Positions 50,020 through 59,127 of a DNA stretch of 64,000 nt are shown in pieces; position 1 is the stretch's first letter; each line of letters begins with the position of its first letter. The stretch comes from Lentzea guizhouensis (GTDB lineage Bacteria; Actinomycetota; Actinomycetes; Mycobacteriales; Pseudonocardiaceae). The DNA lies in contig NZ_CP016793.1 in the NCBI RefSeq assembly GCF_001701025.1, forward strand, positions 1,736,001 to 1,800,000, written 5' to 3'. The notes under the pieces were generated by a model, which made no database searches, was not told where the DNA came from, and saw only the letters and a list, made by a program, of their open reading frames with translations. A program made the position numbers and the translations under genes.

Positions 50020-51404
50020 GGGACCTGGACCCCGCCCAGGGCGCGGAGCTTCGGCGCCAGCTGCTCGGCGTCGCCGACCAGCACACCGGTGAAGTTGGCC
50101 GGTGCGAAGAACTCCAGCGCCGCCGCCGCGACCTGCTCCGGCGTGACGGCCTCCAGCCGCCGCGGGTGCGCGACCAGCCAGTCGATGTTCAGGCCCAGTC
50201 CGGCGAGGTTCACCAGGAACGACGCGAGACCGCCCTGCGACGACGTGGACGTGAGCAGCGACCCGATCGCGTACCGGCGTGCGACGTCCACTTCGGACTC
50301 CGACGGCGGCACCATGCCGAGGCGGGCCAGCTCGTAGCGGGTCTCCAGCAGCGCCGCCGCCGTGACCTCCGAGGCCGTGTCCGCGTCGATCAGCAGCGTG
50401 GCGCCGTGGATCGTGAACTCGGGGTGCGACCGCGCGCTGTAGGTGTAGCCCTTGTCCTCGCGGATGTTCTCGACCAGGCGCGAGGAGAAGAACCCGCCGT
50501 AGACCAGGTTCGCGAGCTGCAGCGCCGGGTAGCGCTCGTCGGTGCGCGGGATGGCCTGCGCGGCCAGCCGGATCTGCGACTGCACGGCACCGGCGCGGTG
50601 CACCAGCTGCACGTCGCCACCCTTGACCGCGGGCAGCGGCGGCAGCTGGAACGCCTCGCCGTCGCCGGTCCACGTCTCCATCGCCGCACCGATCTGCGCG
50701 ACCGCGTCGGACGGCTCCACGTCGCCGACGACGACCAGCACCGAACCCTTGGGCAGCAACGCCTTGCGGTGCAGCGCCAGCACCTCGTCGCGGGTGACGG
50801 CGGCGACCTCGTCGGCCTCCGGCATCTCCTTGGCGTACGGGTGGTCGCCGTAGAGCACGCGCTGCAACGCCTCGCGTGCGATGACGTTCGGCTGCGAGCG
50901 GGCGATCGTGATGCGCTCGACCAGGCGGCCGCGCTCGCGCTCGATCTCCTCGGCCGGGTAGGACGCGTTCGTCAGCACGTCGCGCAACATGTCCAGCACC
51001 GTGCCGAAGCCGGTGGCCAGCGCGTTGCCGGTGAAGCTCAGCCGCTCCGGGTCGACCACGGCGTCGAGCTCGCCGCCGACCAGCGCCAGCTCGGTGTCGA
51101 TCTGCACGCGGCTGCGGGTCTCGGTGCCGGTCAGCACGGTGTTGGCGAGGATCTCGGCCTGCGCCGCGTGCGCCGAGCCGCTGCCGGGCTCCGCCGGGTC
51201 CGCGAACGGCACGCGCAGCCGCACCTCGACCATCGGCACGGTGGCACGGCGGACGGCGATGACGCGCAACCCGTTCGGCAGCGTGGTGTCCACAGTGGAC
51301 AGCTCGGCGGCCGCCTCCTGGTGGCCCAGCTCCGGCAGCGGGCGCGGACCGGCCTCGGTGCGCCCGATCTCCTCGGCGGAGCGGTGGGTCTTCGCGGCGG
51401 TCAC
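50016..51404 (-). CDS. M16 peptidase-like subunit lacking the zinc motif
   Basis: The 462-residue protein has the M16 (pitrilysin/MPP) two-lobe fold: TTLPNGLRVIAVRRATVPMV at the N-terminal strand, NLVYGGFFSSRLVENIRED and KGYTYSARS in the C-terminal lobe. At the HxxEH position it reads GSAHAAQAEILAN, so the zinc ligands are missing. This is the alpha/non-catalytic partner of heterodimeric M16 peptidases. It is coupled to the catalytic subunit upstream (GTGA overlap at 51401-51404) and to nudC downstream. It probably helps bind substrate peptides. Confidence 0.92.
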   Translation of the reverse strand: MTAAKTHRSAEEIGRTEAGPRPLPELGHQEAAAELSTVDTTLPNGLRVIAVRRATVPMVEVRLRVPFADPAEPGSGSAHAAQAEILANTVLTGTETRSRVQIDTELALVGGELDAVVDPERLSFTGNALATGFGTVLDMLRDVLTNASYPAEEIERERGRLVERITIARSQPNVIAREALQRVLYGDHPYAKEMPEADEVAAVTRDEVLALHRKALLPKGSVLVVVGDVEPSDAVAQIGAAMETWTGDGEAFQLPPLPAVKGGDVQLVHRAGAVQSQIRLAAQAIPRTDERYPALQLANLVYGGFFSSRLVENIREDKGYTYSARSHPEFTIHGATLLIDADTASEVTAAALLETRYELARLGMVPPSESEVDVARRYAIGSLLTSTSSQGGLASFLVNLAGLGLNIDWLVAHPRRLEAVTPEQVAAAALEFFAPANFTGVLVGDAEQLAPKLRALGGVQVP

Positions 51405-52684
51405 TGCGTTCCTCCGGTGGGCTTGACGAGAAGAAGTGCGCGGGCGTCGGGACGCAGCGCCTTGGCGGCGGCCGACACCTCGTCCACGGTCACCGAGGCG
51501 ATCCGCTCCGGCAGTTCGTAGATGAGCTCGGCGCGGCCGAACAGCAGCTCCGCCGAGCCGAGGCCCAGCGTGCGGTTCGTGAGCCGGTCGTGCTCCTTGT
51601 GCATGGTCGAGGCCCAGCGGGCGGTGACCTTCGCGAGCTCCTCGACCGAGGGCGGTTCCTGCGCGAGCTTCTGCAGCTCCTCGTCGATCGCCGCGACGAC
51701 CTGGGAGGCGTCGACCTCCGGCGTGTGGATCGCGGTGATGCTGAAGGTGTCCGGGTCGCGGGCTTCCAGCGGGCCGAACAGGCCGCAGCCGGCGTTGAGG
51801 TCGATCACGATGCCCTCGCGGTGCACCAGGCGCTGCTGCAGGCGCGAGCTGTCGCCGTCGGTCAGCACGCCGGCGAGCACGAGGTAGGCGAGGTAGCCGT
51901 CGATGTCGGTGACCGGGTCCGGCACGCGGTAGCCGATCGCGATCGCGGGCAGCGGGGCCAGCGCGTCGCCGTGCTCGTGCCGGACCTCACCCTGCGGGGC
52001 GGGCTCGGCGAACGAGGGGCGCTCCGGCTTCGGCCGCGCGGGCACGTCGCCGAAGTGCTTCTCCACCAACGCCTTCGTGGCCTCGACGTCGAGGTCGCCC
52101 GCGACCGTCAGCACCGCGTTGGACGGCGAGTAGTAGGTGTCGAAGAACTCCGCGCAGTCGTCGACCGTCGCGCTCTCCAGGTCGACGAAGTCGCCGTAAC
52201 CGTTGTGCGCGTTGGCGAACGTCTTGAACAGCACCGGCGGCAGCAGGATCCAGGGGAACCCGCCGTACGGGCGGTTCAGCACGTTGAGCCGGATCTCCTC
52301 CTTCACCACGTCGATCTGGTTGCGGAGGTTCTCCTCGGTGAGCTTCGGCGCCCGCATGCGGTCCGCCTCGAGGAACAACGCGCGCTCCAGCGCCGCCGAG
52401 GGCAGCAGCTGGTAGTAGTCCGTGTAGTCCGGGTGCGTCGACCCGTTGAACGTGCCGCCCGACGACTGCACATGCCGGAAGTGCGCGAGCTTCTCCAAGC
52501 TCTCGCTGCCCTGGAACATCAGATGTTCGAACAGGTGCGCGAAACCGGTGCGCCCCTCGGGCTCTGAGCGGAAGCCGACGTCGTAGTGCACGCTGACGCC
52601 GACGACCGGTGCGCTGGCGTCGGGGGCGAGCACCACCCGCAGGCCGTTGGGCAACGTGAACCTGTGCAGTTCGGGTGAGGCCAT
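51401..52684 (-). CDS. M16 family zinc metallopeptidase, catalytic subunit
   Basis: The 427-residue protein has the inverted zinc motif HLFEH (His50, Glu53, His54) in TGFAHLFEHLMFQGSE, preceded by FTLPNGLRVVLAPDASAPVV. A downstream Glu in the family region DVVKEEIRLNVLNRPYGG completes the zinc site. The C-terminal lobe has the matching LAYLVLAGVLTDGDSSRLQQ. It forms a dimer with the following non-catalytic subunit to degrade peptides, probably in the cytoplasm because no signal peptide is present. It starts at ATG 52684, only 10 bp after the DUF2207 gene ends. Confidence 0.95.
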   Translation of the reverse strand: MASPELHRFTLPNGLRVVLAPDASAPVVGVSVHYDVGFRSEPEGRTGFAHLFEHLMFQGSESLEKLAHFRHVQSSGGTFNGSTHPDYTDYYQLLPSAALERALFLEADRMRAPKLTEENLRNQIDVVKEEIRLNVLNRPYGGFPWILLPPVLFKTFANAHNGYGDFVDLESATVDDCAEFFDTYYSPSNAVLTVAGDLDVEATKALVEKHFGDVPARPKPERPSFAEPAPQGEVRHEHGDALAPLPAIAIGYRVPDPVTDIDGYLAYLVLAGVLTDGDSSRLQQRLVHREGIVIDLNAGCGLFGPLEARDPDTFSITAIHTPEVDASQVVAAIDEELQKLAQEPPSVEELAKVTARWASTMHKEHDRLTNRTLGLGSAELLFGRAELIYELPERIASVTVDEVSAAAKALRPDARALLLVKPTGGTQ

Positions 52685-52694
52685 GCCCGCCAGC

Positions 52695-54335
52695 CTACGG
52701 GTTCGGCGTCCGGAGCGATCGCAGGTGGCCCGCCTGGGCGAGCACGCCGTCGAGCGCCCCGAGGAACGCGGGGAAGCTGCGCCGGAAATCGGTCGCGCCG
52801 CCGTACCAGTAGAGGTCCTGCTGGCCGAACGTCGTGAGCCAGCGCTCGGTCTCGCCGAGCACCACCGCGTACGGCAGCGACCGGGAGAACACCAGCTCGC
52901 GGTCCTCCTCCGGCACGTCGCCGGGCGTCACGCCGTGCAGGTACCCGCGCAGGCCGCGGACGTGTTCGAGCAGCGCGCTGCCGCGCTTGGTGCGGGCGGG
53001 CATCGAGCGGGCGCCGAACGCCAGCGCCACGCCGCCGACCGCGACGGCCAGCCCGAACAGGGCGTTGCCGATGGTCAGCGCGAGCACGACCGTGGCCACC
53101 ACGCCCAGCACCGCGAGCACGATCCCGACCCACCAGAACAGGGTGCGCTCGGCGTCGGGGCGGCGGGCGAACCAGCGCTTCTCCACCACGTCGGCGTAGA
53201 GGCGGTCGCGGACCCGGGCGAGGTCGATGCCGCGGCCGCGCAGCTCGGACACGGTCACCGCGTCCGCGCCGGCGGGCAGCAGCGCCTCGTAGACGGCCTT
53301 CTCGTAGCCGGACAGCGAGGCGTCGGCCGGGTTGCGGCGCATGATCTGCCAGTCGTGGCCCTCGGTTTCCGCGATCCACAGGTAGTTGCGCACGGCGAGG
53401 TCGATCACCGTGGCGGTCACGTCGACGACGTCCACGTGCTCGTCGACCACCGTGCCCACCTGACCGGGCAACACACCATCGGGTGAAGCGAAGGCGACGC
53501 GGTCGTCCTGGTCGCGCACGAGCACGCTGACCGGGCCGACCTCGCTGGCGAGCGCCGCCGCGTCCCTGCCGCGCAGGAACCACAGCAGCACGACACCGCC
53601 GAGCAGCAGGAGCAGCAGCCCGCCGAGCGCGGCGCCGCTGGCCGGGGTGAGCGCGAAGGCGGCGGCGAGACCGGAGGCCTCGACCACGACGGCGTTCGGG
53701 GGCACGACACCGGCGGCCAGCCCGACCGCGACGTCGACGCGTTCCCCGGCGCCGAGCTTGATCTCCTGCGCCCGCACGCCCTTGCCGTCCGCGAGGTCGG
53801 CGCTGGTGCACGGCTGCGACGACCCGACGGGCCCGGCGAGGCAGTTGACCGACGTGGGCGAGTCGGGTGCGGAGAACGTGGCGGACACCTTGTCGAGCTC
53901 GGTGTCCCAGCCGCCGGCGACCTGCCAGCGGACCTCCAGCGCGTCACCGACGGGCGCGACCGCACCCTCGACGACGTAGGTCACCGTGGCCTCGCCACCG
54001 TCGAGGGTGAGCTCGAAGGCGTCACCGCTGACGTTCGCGCTGCCCTTCCCCTCGACCTTGGCGTCGGAGATGCGGTACTGGCGCTCGAGGTCGTTGCCGA
54101 CGGCGAGTCGCAAGGGGACGGTCCGCTTGACGGTCTTGCCGTCGGGCACGCGAACCGTCTCGGTGACCGACAGCCGGGCGTCGCGCTCCAGCCGCATCCG
54201 CACCTCGGTGCTGACGGTCCCTGGCAGCGGCTGCGCGAACGCGCCGACGGGCACCACTGTCGTCAACGCGATGGCGGCGAAGATCGCCACGCCCCAGTTT
54301 CTCGACACGGCTGCGGACAATAGCGGAGTCGCCAT
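52695..54335 (-). CDS. DUF2207 predicted membrane protein
   Basis: The 546-residue protein has a signal peptide (GVAIFAAIALTTVVPVGAFA) and an extracytoplasmic beta-rich DUF2207 domain (VRMRLERDARLSVTETVRVP, then AVGNDLERQYRISDA). A membrane helix (ALGGLLLLLLGGVVLLWF) leads to a cytoplasmic region (TVIDLAVRNYLWIAETEGHD). Two further helices (WWVGIVLAVLGVVATVVLAL and the next) precede a soluble C-terminus. The frame is open upstream, but ATG 54335 gives the signal peptide at the right place. Function unknown; the family often neighbours LemA and peptidase genes. It heads the operon of two M16 peptidases and nudC. Confidence 0.88.
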   Translation of the reverse strand: MATPLLSAAVSRNWGVAIFAAIALTTVVPVGAFAQPLPGTVSTEVRMRLERDARLSVTETVRVPDGKTVKRTVPLRLAVGNDLERQYRISDAKVEGKGSANVSGDAFELTLDGGEATVTYVVEGAVAPVGDALEVRWQVAGGWDTELDKVSATFSAPDSPTSVNCLAGPVGSSQPCTSADLADGKGVRAQEIKLGAGERVDVAVGLAAGVVPPNAVVVEASGLAAAFALTPASGAALGGLLLLLLGGVVLLWFLRGRDAAALASEVGPVSVLVRDQDDRVAFASPDGVLPGQVGTVVDEHVDVVDVTATVIDLAVRNYLWIAETEGHDWQIMRRNPADASLSGYEKAVYEALLPAGADAVTVSELRGRGIDLARVRDRLYADVVEKRWFARRPDAERTLFWWVGIVLAVLGVVATVVLALTIGNALFGLAVAVGGVALAFGARSMPARTKRGSALLEHVRGLRGYLHGVTPGDVPEEDRELVFSRSLPYAVVLGETERWLTTFGQQDLYWYGGATDFRRSFPAFLGALDGVLAQAGHLRSLRTPNP

Positions 54336-54383
54336 AAGCTCTGGCGCTGTTTCCAATAGACGCCATCTGGGGGATTTACGGCG

Positions 54384-55673
54384 ATGACGCAACCACCGCC
54401 GCCGGGCAATTGGCCACCACCACGCCCGGTCGGCCCGCCGCCCGTGCCCTCGGCACCGCCGCACGGCCCGCCGATGCCTCCCCGCCCGGTCCAGGGACCG
54501 CCTCCGCTGCGTCCGACGGGCCGGCTCCGCGTCCGATGGCACGCCACCGATGGCACCGCCACGATGGACCGCCTGCCGGCCGTCCCGCGCTGCCGCCTCC
54601 CGGCCACCCCGCTCCCGCCACCGCGCCCGTCATGCCCCGCCGCACCCAGGCACGGGCCACCCGGCACGGGCCACCCCGGCGGTTTCCACCCGTACCCGCC
54701 CGCCCTGCCCCCTCGCCGCAAGAGCAGCAACGGCCCCATCCTCGCCCTCGTGCTCGGCGGCGTGGCGGTCCTCGGCATCGCGGCGGTCGGCGGGTTCGCG
54801 GCGACGTTGAACAGCAAGGTGCGCGACGCGGGCTATTCGAACTACACGACCTACAGCCCGACGTACACCTCCACGTCGACCACGACCACGACCACGACGA
54901 CCAAACCGGCCACCACGACCAGGGCGACGACCAGCACGCCGCCCGCGCAGGCCGGCCCCAAGGCCGTCTACAAGCTCGCCGACCACCCGATCTTCGGCTC
55001 GCCGAACTTCGGCGCGTACGACATCGACGCCTGCCGCCTGCCGCAGATGGAGTACTCACCGGCCGGTGAGGACCGCTTCCTGCAGGCCGCGCTGCCGTGC
55101 ATCGAGAAGGCGTGGAAGCCGATGTTCCAGAAGGCGAACCTGCCGTACCAGCCGGTCGAGGTGCAGACCCACACCGGCACGATCCAGACGCCGTGCGGCG
55201 ACCACACCGTGAACGAGACGGCCGTGTACTGCCGAGGCGTCATCTACTGGCCGGCCGGGTTCTACGCGAACGAGCCGAACATGGTCCGCCACCCCGGCAA
55301 GTACCTGGGCCAGCTCGGCCACGAGTACGGCCACCACGTCCAATGGCTGTCCGGCATGCTGCGCGCGGCCGACCAGGCCCAGTACGACGTGGGCGGCTGG
55401 GACACGCCGAAGGGCCTGGAACTGAACCGCCGGCTGGAGCTGCAGGCGACCTGTTTCGGCGGCATGACGCTGGCACCTCTCTCGCGCAACGGCGTCCTGC
55501 CCATGGACGTCATCAACACGGGCCTGCAAGATGCGGGCCAGCGCGGCGACTACAACCGCACTCCTGACCACGGCAGCCAGCCCAACAACCACCGTTGGGT
55601 CATGCACGGCCACAAGCAGAACAAGACGAGCGCCTGCAACACGTGGGCGGCGAGCCCGGCGGACGTCGCATGA
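54384..55673 (+). CDS. Neutral zinc metallopeptidase, Pro-rich N-terminus (paralogue 1)
   Basis: The 429-residue protein has a Pro/Gly-rich cytoplasmic N-terminus (MTQPPPPGNWPPPRPVGPPP). A membrane helix follows (GPILALVLGGVAVLGIAAVG), then a Thr-rich external linker (TSTTTTTTTTKPATTTR). The catalytic domain has GHEYGHHVQWLSGM (zinc His313, Glu314, His317/318) and RLELQATCFGGMTL with the third ligand region. It is a type II membrane-anchored gluzincin-like enzyme of the YpfJ-type family. Part of the N-terminal stretch (about residues 45-95) is Arg-rich rather than Pro/Gly-rich. Neighbouring frames continue the Pro-rich pattern there, so two compensating indels are possible. It diverges from the DUF2207 gene with a 48-bp gap. 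Confidence 0.85.
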   Translation: MTQPPPPGNWPPPRPVGPPPVPSAPPHGPPMPPRPVQGPPPLRPTGRLRVRWHATDGTATMDRLPAVPRCRLPATPLPPPRPSCPAAPRHGPPGTGHPGGFHPYPPALPPRRKSSNGPILALVLGGVAVLGIAAVGGFAATLNSKVRDAGYSNYTTYSPTYTSTSTTTTTTTTKPATTTRATTSTPPAQAGPKAVYKLADHPIFGSPNFGAYDIDACRLPQMEYSPAGEDRFLQAALPCIEKAWKPMFQKANLPYQPVEVQTHTGTIQTPCGDHTVNETAVYCRGVIYWPAGFYANEPNMVRHPGKYLGQLGHEYGHHVQWLSGMLRAADQAQYDVGGWDTPKGLELNRRLELQATCFGGMTLAPLSRNGVLPMDVINTGLQDAGQRGDYNRTPDHGSQPNNHRWVMHGHKQNKTSACNTWAASPADVA

Positions 55674-55800
55674 ACCGATCTCCCGTCCGGCGCGTCCCAG
55701 AGGTGTGGCCGGGACGCGTTAGCCCGGTCGGGGGACGCGAAGATCTCGTCCGCCTATGCTCGTACCCGACCAAGGCTCACCGTTGGGGGGACCCAAGGCG

Positions 55801-57033
55801 ATGACGCAACCACCGCCACCGGGCAACTGGCCGCCGCCACGCCCGGTCGGCCCGCCGCCGATGCCCGCACCCCTGGGGCAACCACAGCGTCCGCCTCACG
55901 GGCCACCACCGGGCATGCCGCCGCAGGGCCCTCCCCCGCCGCCGTACGGTCCGCCGCCGGGCCAGTTCGGCCAGCCCACCGGCCAGTTCGGCCCGCCTCC
56001 CGGCCAGGTCATGCCCCCGCCGCAGCCCTCGTGGGGCGGTTACGGCCAGTACCCGCCGCCGCCTCGGAAGAAGAGCAATGCCCCTATCGTGGCGTTGGTG
56101 CTCGGCGGTGTGGTGATCCTCGGGCTCGGCGCCATCGGCCTGTTCGCGGCGACGCTGAACAGCAAGGTCAAGGACGCGGGCTACTCGGGTTACACGACCT
56201 ACAGCCCGACGTACACCTACACCAGCACCGAGCAGGCGGCGACCACGACGCCGGCCCCGTCGCGCTCGGCCCCCTCCCGCGCACCCTCGACCCAGGCGAC
56301 GCCCGTGGGCCCGAAGGCGGTCTACGCGCTCGCGGACCACCCGTTCCTGAGGTCGAACATCGGCGCGAACCGGCTGGCGAGCTGCCCGTTGCCCGCCATG
56401 GACTACTCGCCGGCGGGCCAGGACCGCTACCTGCGCGCCGCCCTGCCGTGCATCGAGGCGATGTGGAAGCCCGCGCTGCAGGCGGCGAACATGCCGTACC
56501 AGCCGGTCGAGCTGCACATCGTGACCGAGAGCGTCCAGTACCCGTGCGGCACCGTGCGCCCCGACTCGACGGCCCGCTACTGCCAGGGCGGCATCTACTG
56601 GACCGCGAACGCCTACGCGGCCGAGCGCAACCCGAACAAGCCGAACCACCCCGGCAAGTACCTGGGCCAGCTCGCCCACGAGTACGGCCACCACATCCAG
56701 TGGCTCACCGGAATGCTCAAGGCCTCGGACCGCGCGCAGTACGACGCGGGTGGGTGGGATACTCCGAAGGGCCTCGACCTGAACCGCCGGATGGAGCTGC
56801 AGGCAACGTGCTTCGGCGGCATGACGCTGGCACCGTTGTCGCACGGCGCGGTCCCGATGGACGTGATCCAGACGGGCATCTCCGACGCGGGCAACCGGGG
56901 TGACTACGACATCTACCCCACGAAGGACCACGGCACACCGCAGAACAACGCGAACTGGGTGAAGCAGGGCTACTCGTCGAACCAGGCGTCGCAGTGCAAC
57001 ACCTGGGCCTCCGCCCCCCAGTCGGTCTCGTAA
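55801..57033 (+). CDS. Neutral zinc metallopeptidase, Pro-rich N-terminus (paralogue 2)
   Basis: The 410-residue protein is closely similar to the preceding one. It has a Pro/Gly/Gln-rich tail (PPYGPPPGQFGQPTGQFGPP), a membrane helix (PIVALVLGGVVILGLGAIGL), a Ser/Thr/Pro linker and AHEYGHHIQWLTGM (His293). RMELQATCFGGMTLAPLSHG follows. The catalytic domain retains the Cys pairs seen in paralogue 1 (SCPLPAMDYSP, ALPCIEAMWKP). ATG 55801 is chosen because the same MTQPPPPGNW start is shared by both copies and GGGGGG lies upstream. It clearly arose by tandem duplication. The substrate is unknown; the external location is inferred from topology. Confidence 0.9.
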   Translation: MTQPPPPGNWPPPRPVGPPPMPAPLGQPQRPPHGPPPGMPPQGPPPPPYGPPPGQFGQPTGQFGPPPGQVMPPPQPSWGGYGQYPPPPRKKSNAPIVALVLGGVVILGLGAIGLFAATLNSKVKDAGYSGYTTYSPTYTYTSTEQAATTTPAPSRSAPSRAPSTQATPVGPKAVYALADHPFLRSNIGANRLASCPLPAMDYSPAGQDRYLRAALPCIEAMWKPALQAANMPYQPVELHIVTESVQYPCGTVRPDSTARYCQGGIYWTANAYAAERNPNKPNHPGKYLGQLAHEYGHHIQWLTGMLKASDRAQYDAGGWDTPKGLDLNRRMELQATCFGGMTLAPLSHGAVPMDVIQTGISDAGNRGDYDIYPTKDHGTPQNNANWVKQGYSSNQASQCNTWASAPQSVS

Positions 57034-57048
57034 GGAAAGGCGCACCAC

Positions 57049-57942
57049 GTGACCCAACCGGCGGGGAACAACCCGTTCGTTCTCGCGGGCGTGTTCGCGC
57101 TGGTGGTCGCGTTCGTCCTGGGCATCGGCCAGCTGACCGGCCCCCAGGTCGTCTCCGGCCACGCCCTCGCCGAGTCCTCCCGCCCCGTCGCCCCCTCCAC
57201 GGAGCCCTCCACCCCGATCCGCCCGCGAGCCGTCTACCGCCTCGCCGACCACCCGTTGCTCCTGAATCCGACCCCGCTGCCCCCCGTGACCTGCGACCTC
57301 CCGCGCTTCGGCACCTCGGACACGGCCCTGGCCGCCTACTACACCGCAGGCGTCGCCTGCCTGGACGCCGCCTGGGGCCCCCTGCTGACCACGGCGAACA
57401 TGCCGTTCGAAAAGCCGATGCTGGACGCCTCCCCGGTCCTGAAGGACGGCCCCTGCGGCGCCGCCCCGGAATCCGACCACGCGGTCGCCTACTACTGCGG
57501 CCGCAACCGCACGATCTACATGCCCACCTCCCGCCTCCGCACGAACGGCGGCGGCGAGGCCCCCGCAACCCACCTCGCCACCCTGTCCCACGAGTACGGC
57601 CACCACGTCCAGGCCCTCACCGGCCTCCTCCGGGCAGCCGACCTGAAGATCACCGACGCAGGCGAGAAGACCCCGGCGGGCCTCGAAATGTCGCGCCGCA
57701 TCGAACTGCAGGCGAACTGCTTCGCGGGCATGTTCCTGACCGCCGCCGCGGGCCGCGGCTCGGTGACCCCGTCACTGGCGCAGCAGGCCCAGGAGGACTT
57801 CAGGTACGCGATCGAGGAAGCACCGGAGAACAACGCCCATGGCTCGGCGAAGAACCAGGCGAACTGGGCGACCACGGGCTTCAAGGCAAACTCAACCGCA
57901 GCGTGCAACACGTTCTCAGCACCCGCCCAGCAGGTCTCGTAA
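57049..57942 (+). CDS. Neutral zinc metallopeptidase without the Pro-rich tail (paralogue 3)
   Basis: The 297-residue third copy keeps the anchor helix (NPFVLAGVFALVVAFVLGIG) and the catalytic domain: SHEYGHHVQALTGLLRAADL (His181) and SRRIELQANCFAGMFLTAAA. It has lost the long Pro-rich cytoplasmic region and starts MTQPAGN. It is more diverged than the first two, lying 15 bp after paralogue 2 and therefore probably co-transcribed. Codon third positions are extremely C-rich. The same RAVYRLADHPLL segment opens the mature domain in all three copies. Confidence 0.9.
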   Translation: MTQPAGNNPFVLAGVFALVVAFVLGIGQLTGPQVVSGHALAESSRPVAPSTEPSTPIRPRAVYRLADHPLLLNPTPLPPVTCDLPRFGTSDTALAAYYTAGVACLDAAWGPLLTTANMPFEKPMLDASPVLKDGPCGAAPESDHAVAYYCGRNRTIYMPTSRLRTNGGGEAPATHLATLSHEYGHHVQALTGLLRAADLKITDAGEKTPAGLEMSRRIELQANCFAGMFLTAAAGRGSVTPSLAQQAQEDFRYAIEEAPENNAHGSAKNQANWATTGFKANSTAACNTFSAPAQQVS

Positions 57943-58593
57943 CCGTTTCACGACCGCTTCCAGCCCTGGTCGCGACACTTCCGGCCACCCGATCGAGTGA
58001 AGGTTGTCCTGATGCGTCCCCTATGACGTCTATCAGGCATGTCACGAACACCTGACCTCGAACGCCTGCGAATGAGGAAACGCGAGCACCGCACCCCGCA
58101 CCATTTCCCCACCGCCGCCCACCGCCCCGCTTTTGATCGAGCCGAAGGCGACCCGAAAAGCCAACGCACCCAACTCAAGCGGCCCCGCGGTGGGTGGCTT
58201 CCCCGTCTAGCGCTCCGATCGTTTGCCGGGCCTGGGAGGGAATGTCAACCGGGCACGCTTTTCGCCCGGTTGACATTCCCTCCCAGGTCTGGCGCGCTCT
58301 GGTGCGCTGGACGGGGAAGCCACCCACCGCAACGCAACCACCAACGCACCAGGCAGCCGCCCAACGCAACCGGCGTGCCATCAACCCGCGAACGGCGCTG
58401 GCCCAGGCTTCTTTGGGAGTGTCGGGGTCTGGGGCAGCGCCCCAGGAAAAAACCGCCACGGACGCCTGCCGACCCGACCACCTACGAACTCACGACCGCC
58501 GCCCGCCAACGCAACCGGGGGACGCCCCACGCAACCGCCGCGCCCGCCGGACCGCCGGAACGGCGACACCCCGACCAAGCACCCCGACTCCAG
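57943..58593. other. 650-bp non-coding segment with nested palindrome and AACGCAACC-type words
   Basis: No frame here has gene-like codon use, and no ribosome site precedes any start. The stretch holds the large inverted repeat at 58187-58330 and several AACGCAACC words (near 58331, 58372, 58504, 58529). A CTGGGGCAGCGCCCCAG hairpin lies near 58430, followed by an A-run. It separates the metallopeptidase genes from the convergent gene ending at 58594, so it may carry terminators for both sides. Confidence 0.6.
58187..58330. repeat. Nested perfect inverted repeat (cruciform-capable)
   Basis: Outer arms of 21 bp (58187-58207 and 58310-58330, beginning GCGGTGGGTGGCTTCC) enclose inner arms of 24 bp. 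The inner arms are at 58231-58254 and 58264-58287 and begin CCTGGGAGGGAATGTC; the loop is nine bases, ACGCTTTTC. Both pairs are exact. The spacers between outer and inner arms are 23 and 22 bp and are not complementary. The symmetric two-tier design is larger than a normal terminator. Confidence 0.85.
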
Positions 58594-59094
58594 CTACCTC
58601 AACCAGGCCCGCTCATCCACGAACTTCGTCGGCTCCCCGAGAAACACCCCAGGATCGCGCACCACCCCATACGCCACATTCATCGTCACGAGCTCGTAAA
58701 CCCACTCACTCCCACAAGCACACCCCCCAAACCGATGGTTGATCTGCCACCGCACCCACTCCCCACGAGGAATCCGCACAGCCGGCGGCCTCCGATCCCG
58801 CCGAGGCGCATAAAACGGGTTGTCCCGGACGAGCACCCGCAACCGCCCGTCCTCCTCCTTCAACGACAGATCCCGCACTTCCCCACGATCATCGCTCCGA
58901 ACCGGCCCCCACTCCGGCACGAACGCGCCGCTCTCATGCAACCTCACTTCGGTCACGCCAAACCCGTTGCCGTGCAACGGAAACCCCACCGGGGCGGCGT
59001 TCCGCAGCGCAGCCGTGTCCCCACCACGTGACAACCTCGTCCACGAGATCCGCACAACCTGCACCACGACGTCCACAGCCGGTGATGGAAGCAA
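58594..59094 (-). CDS. Hypothetical soluble protein (about 166 aa)
   Basis: The minus strand encodes an up to 166-residue protein without membrane segments. It includes VVQVVRISWTRLSRGGDTAA, an EVRDLSLKEEDGRLRVLVRD strand region, RIPRGEWVRWQINHRFGGCA and a short C-terminus. Codon use is gene-like. The first possible codon is TTG 59094; GTG codons a few residues later are equally plausible, so the start is uncertain. I do not recognise the family. The gene is 33 bp downstream of the histidine kinase and could be the last gene of that operon. Confidence 0.6.
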   Translation of the reverse strand: MLPSPAVDVVVQVVRISWTRLSRGGDTAALRNAAPVGFPLHGNGFGVTEVRLHESGAFVPEWGPVRSDDRGEVRDLSLKEEDGRLRVLVRDNPFYAPRRDRRPPAVRIPRGEWVRWQINHRFGGCACGSEWVYELVTMNVAYGVVRDPGVFLGEPTKFVDERAWLR

Positions 59095-59127
59095 ACCGCC
59101 CGCGGTATGGCGAGCGATTTCGCGGCC

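Noticed and set aside
58371..58460. CTGGGGCAGCGCCCCAG hairpin near 58430 as a plus-strand factor-independent terminator
   Set aside because: It is followed by an A-run rather than a T-run on the plus strand, and it lies about 490 bp beyond the nearest plus-strand gene, so no specific role is assigned.
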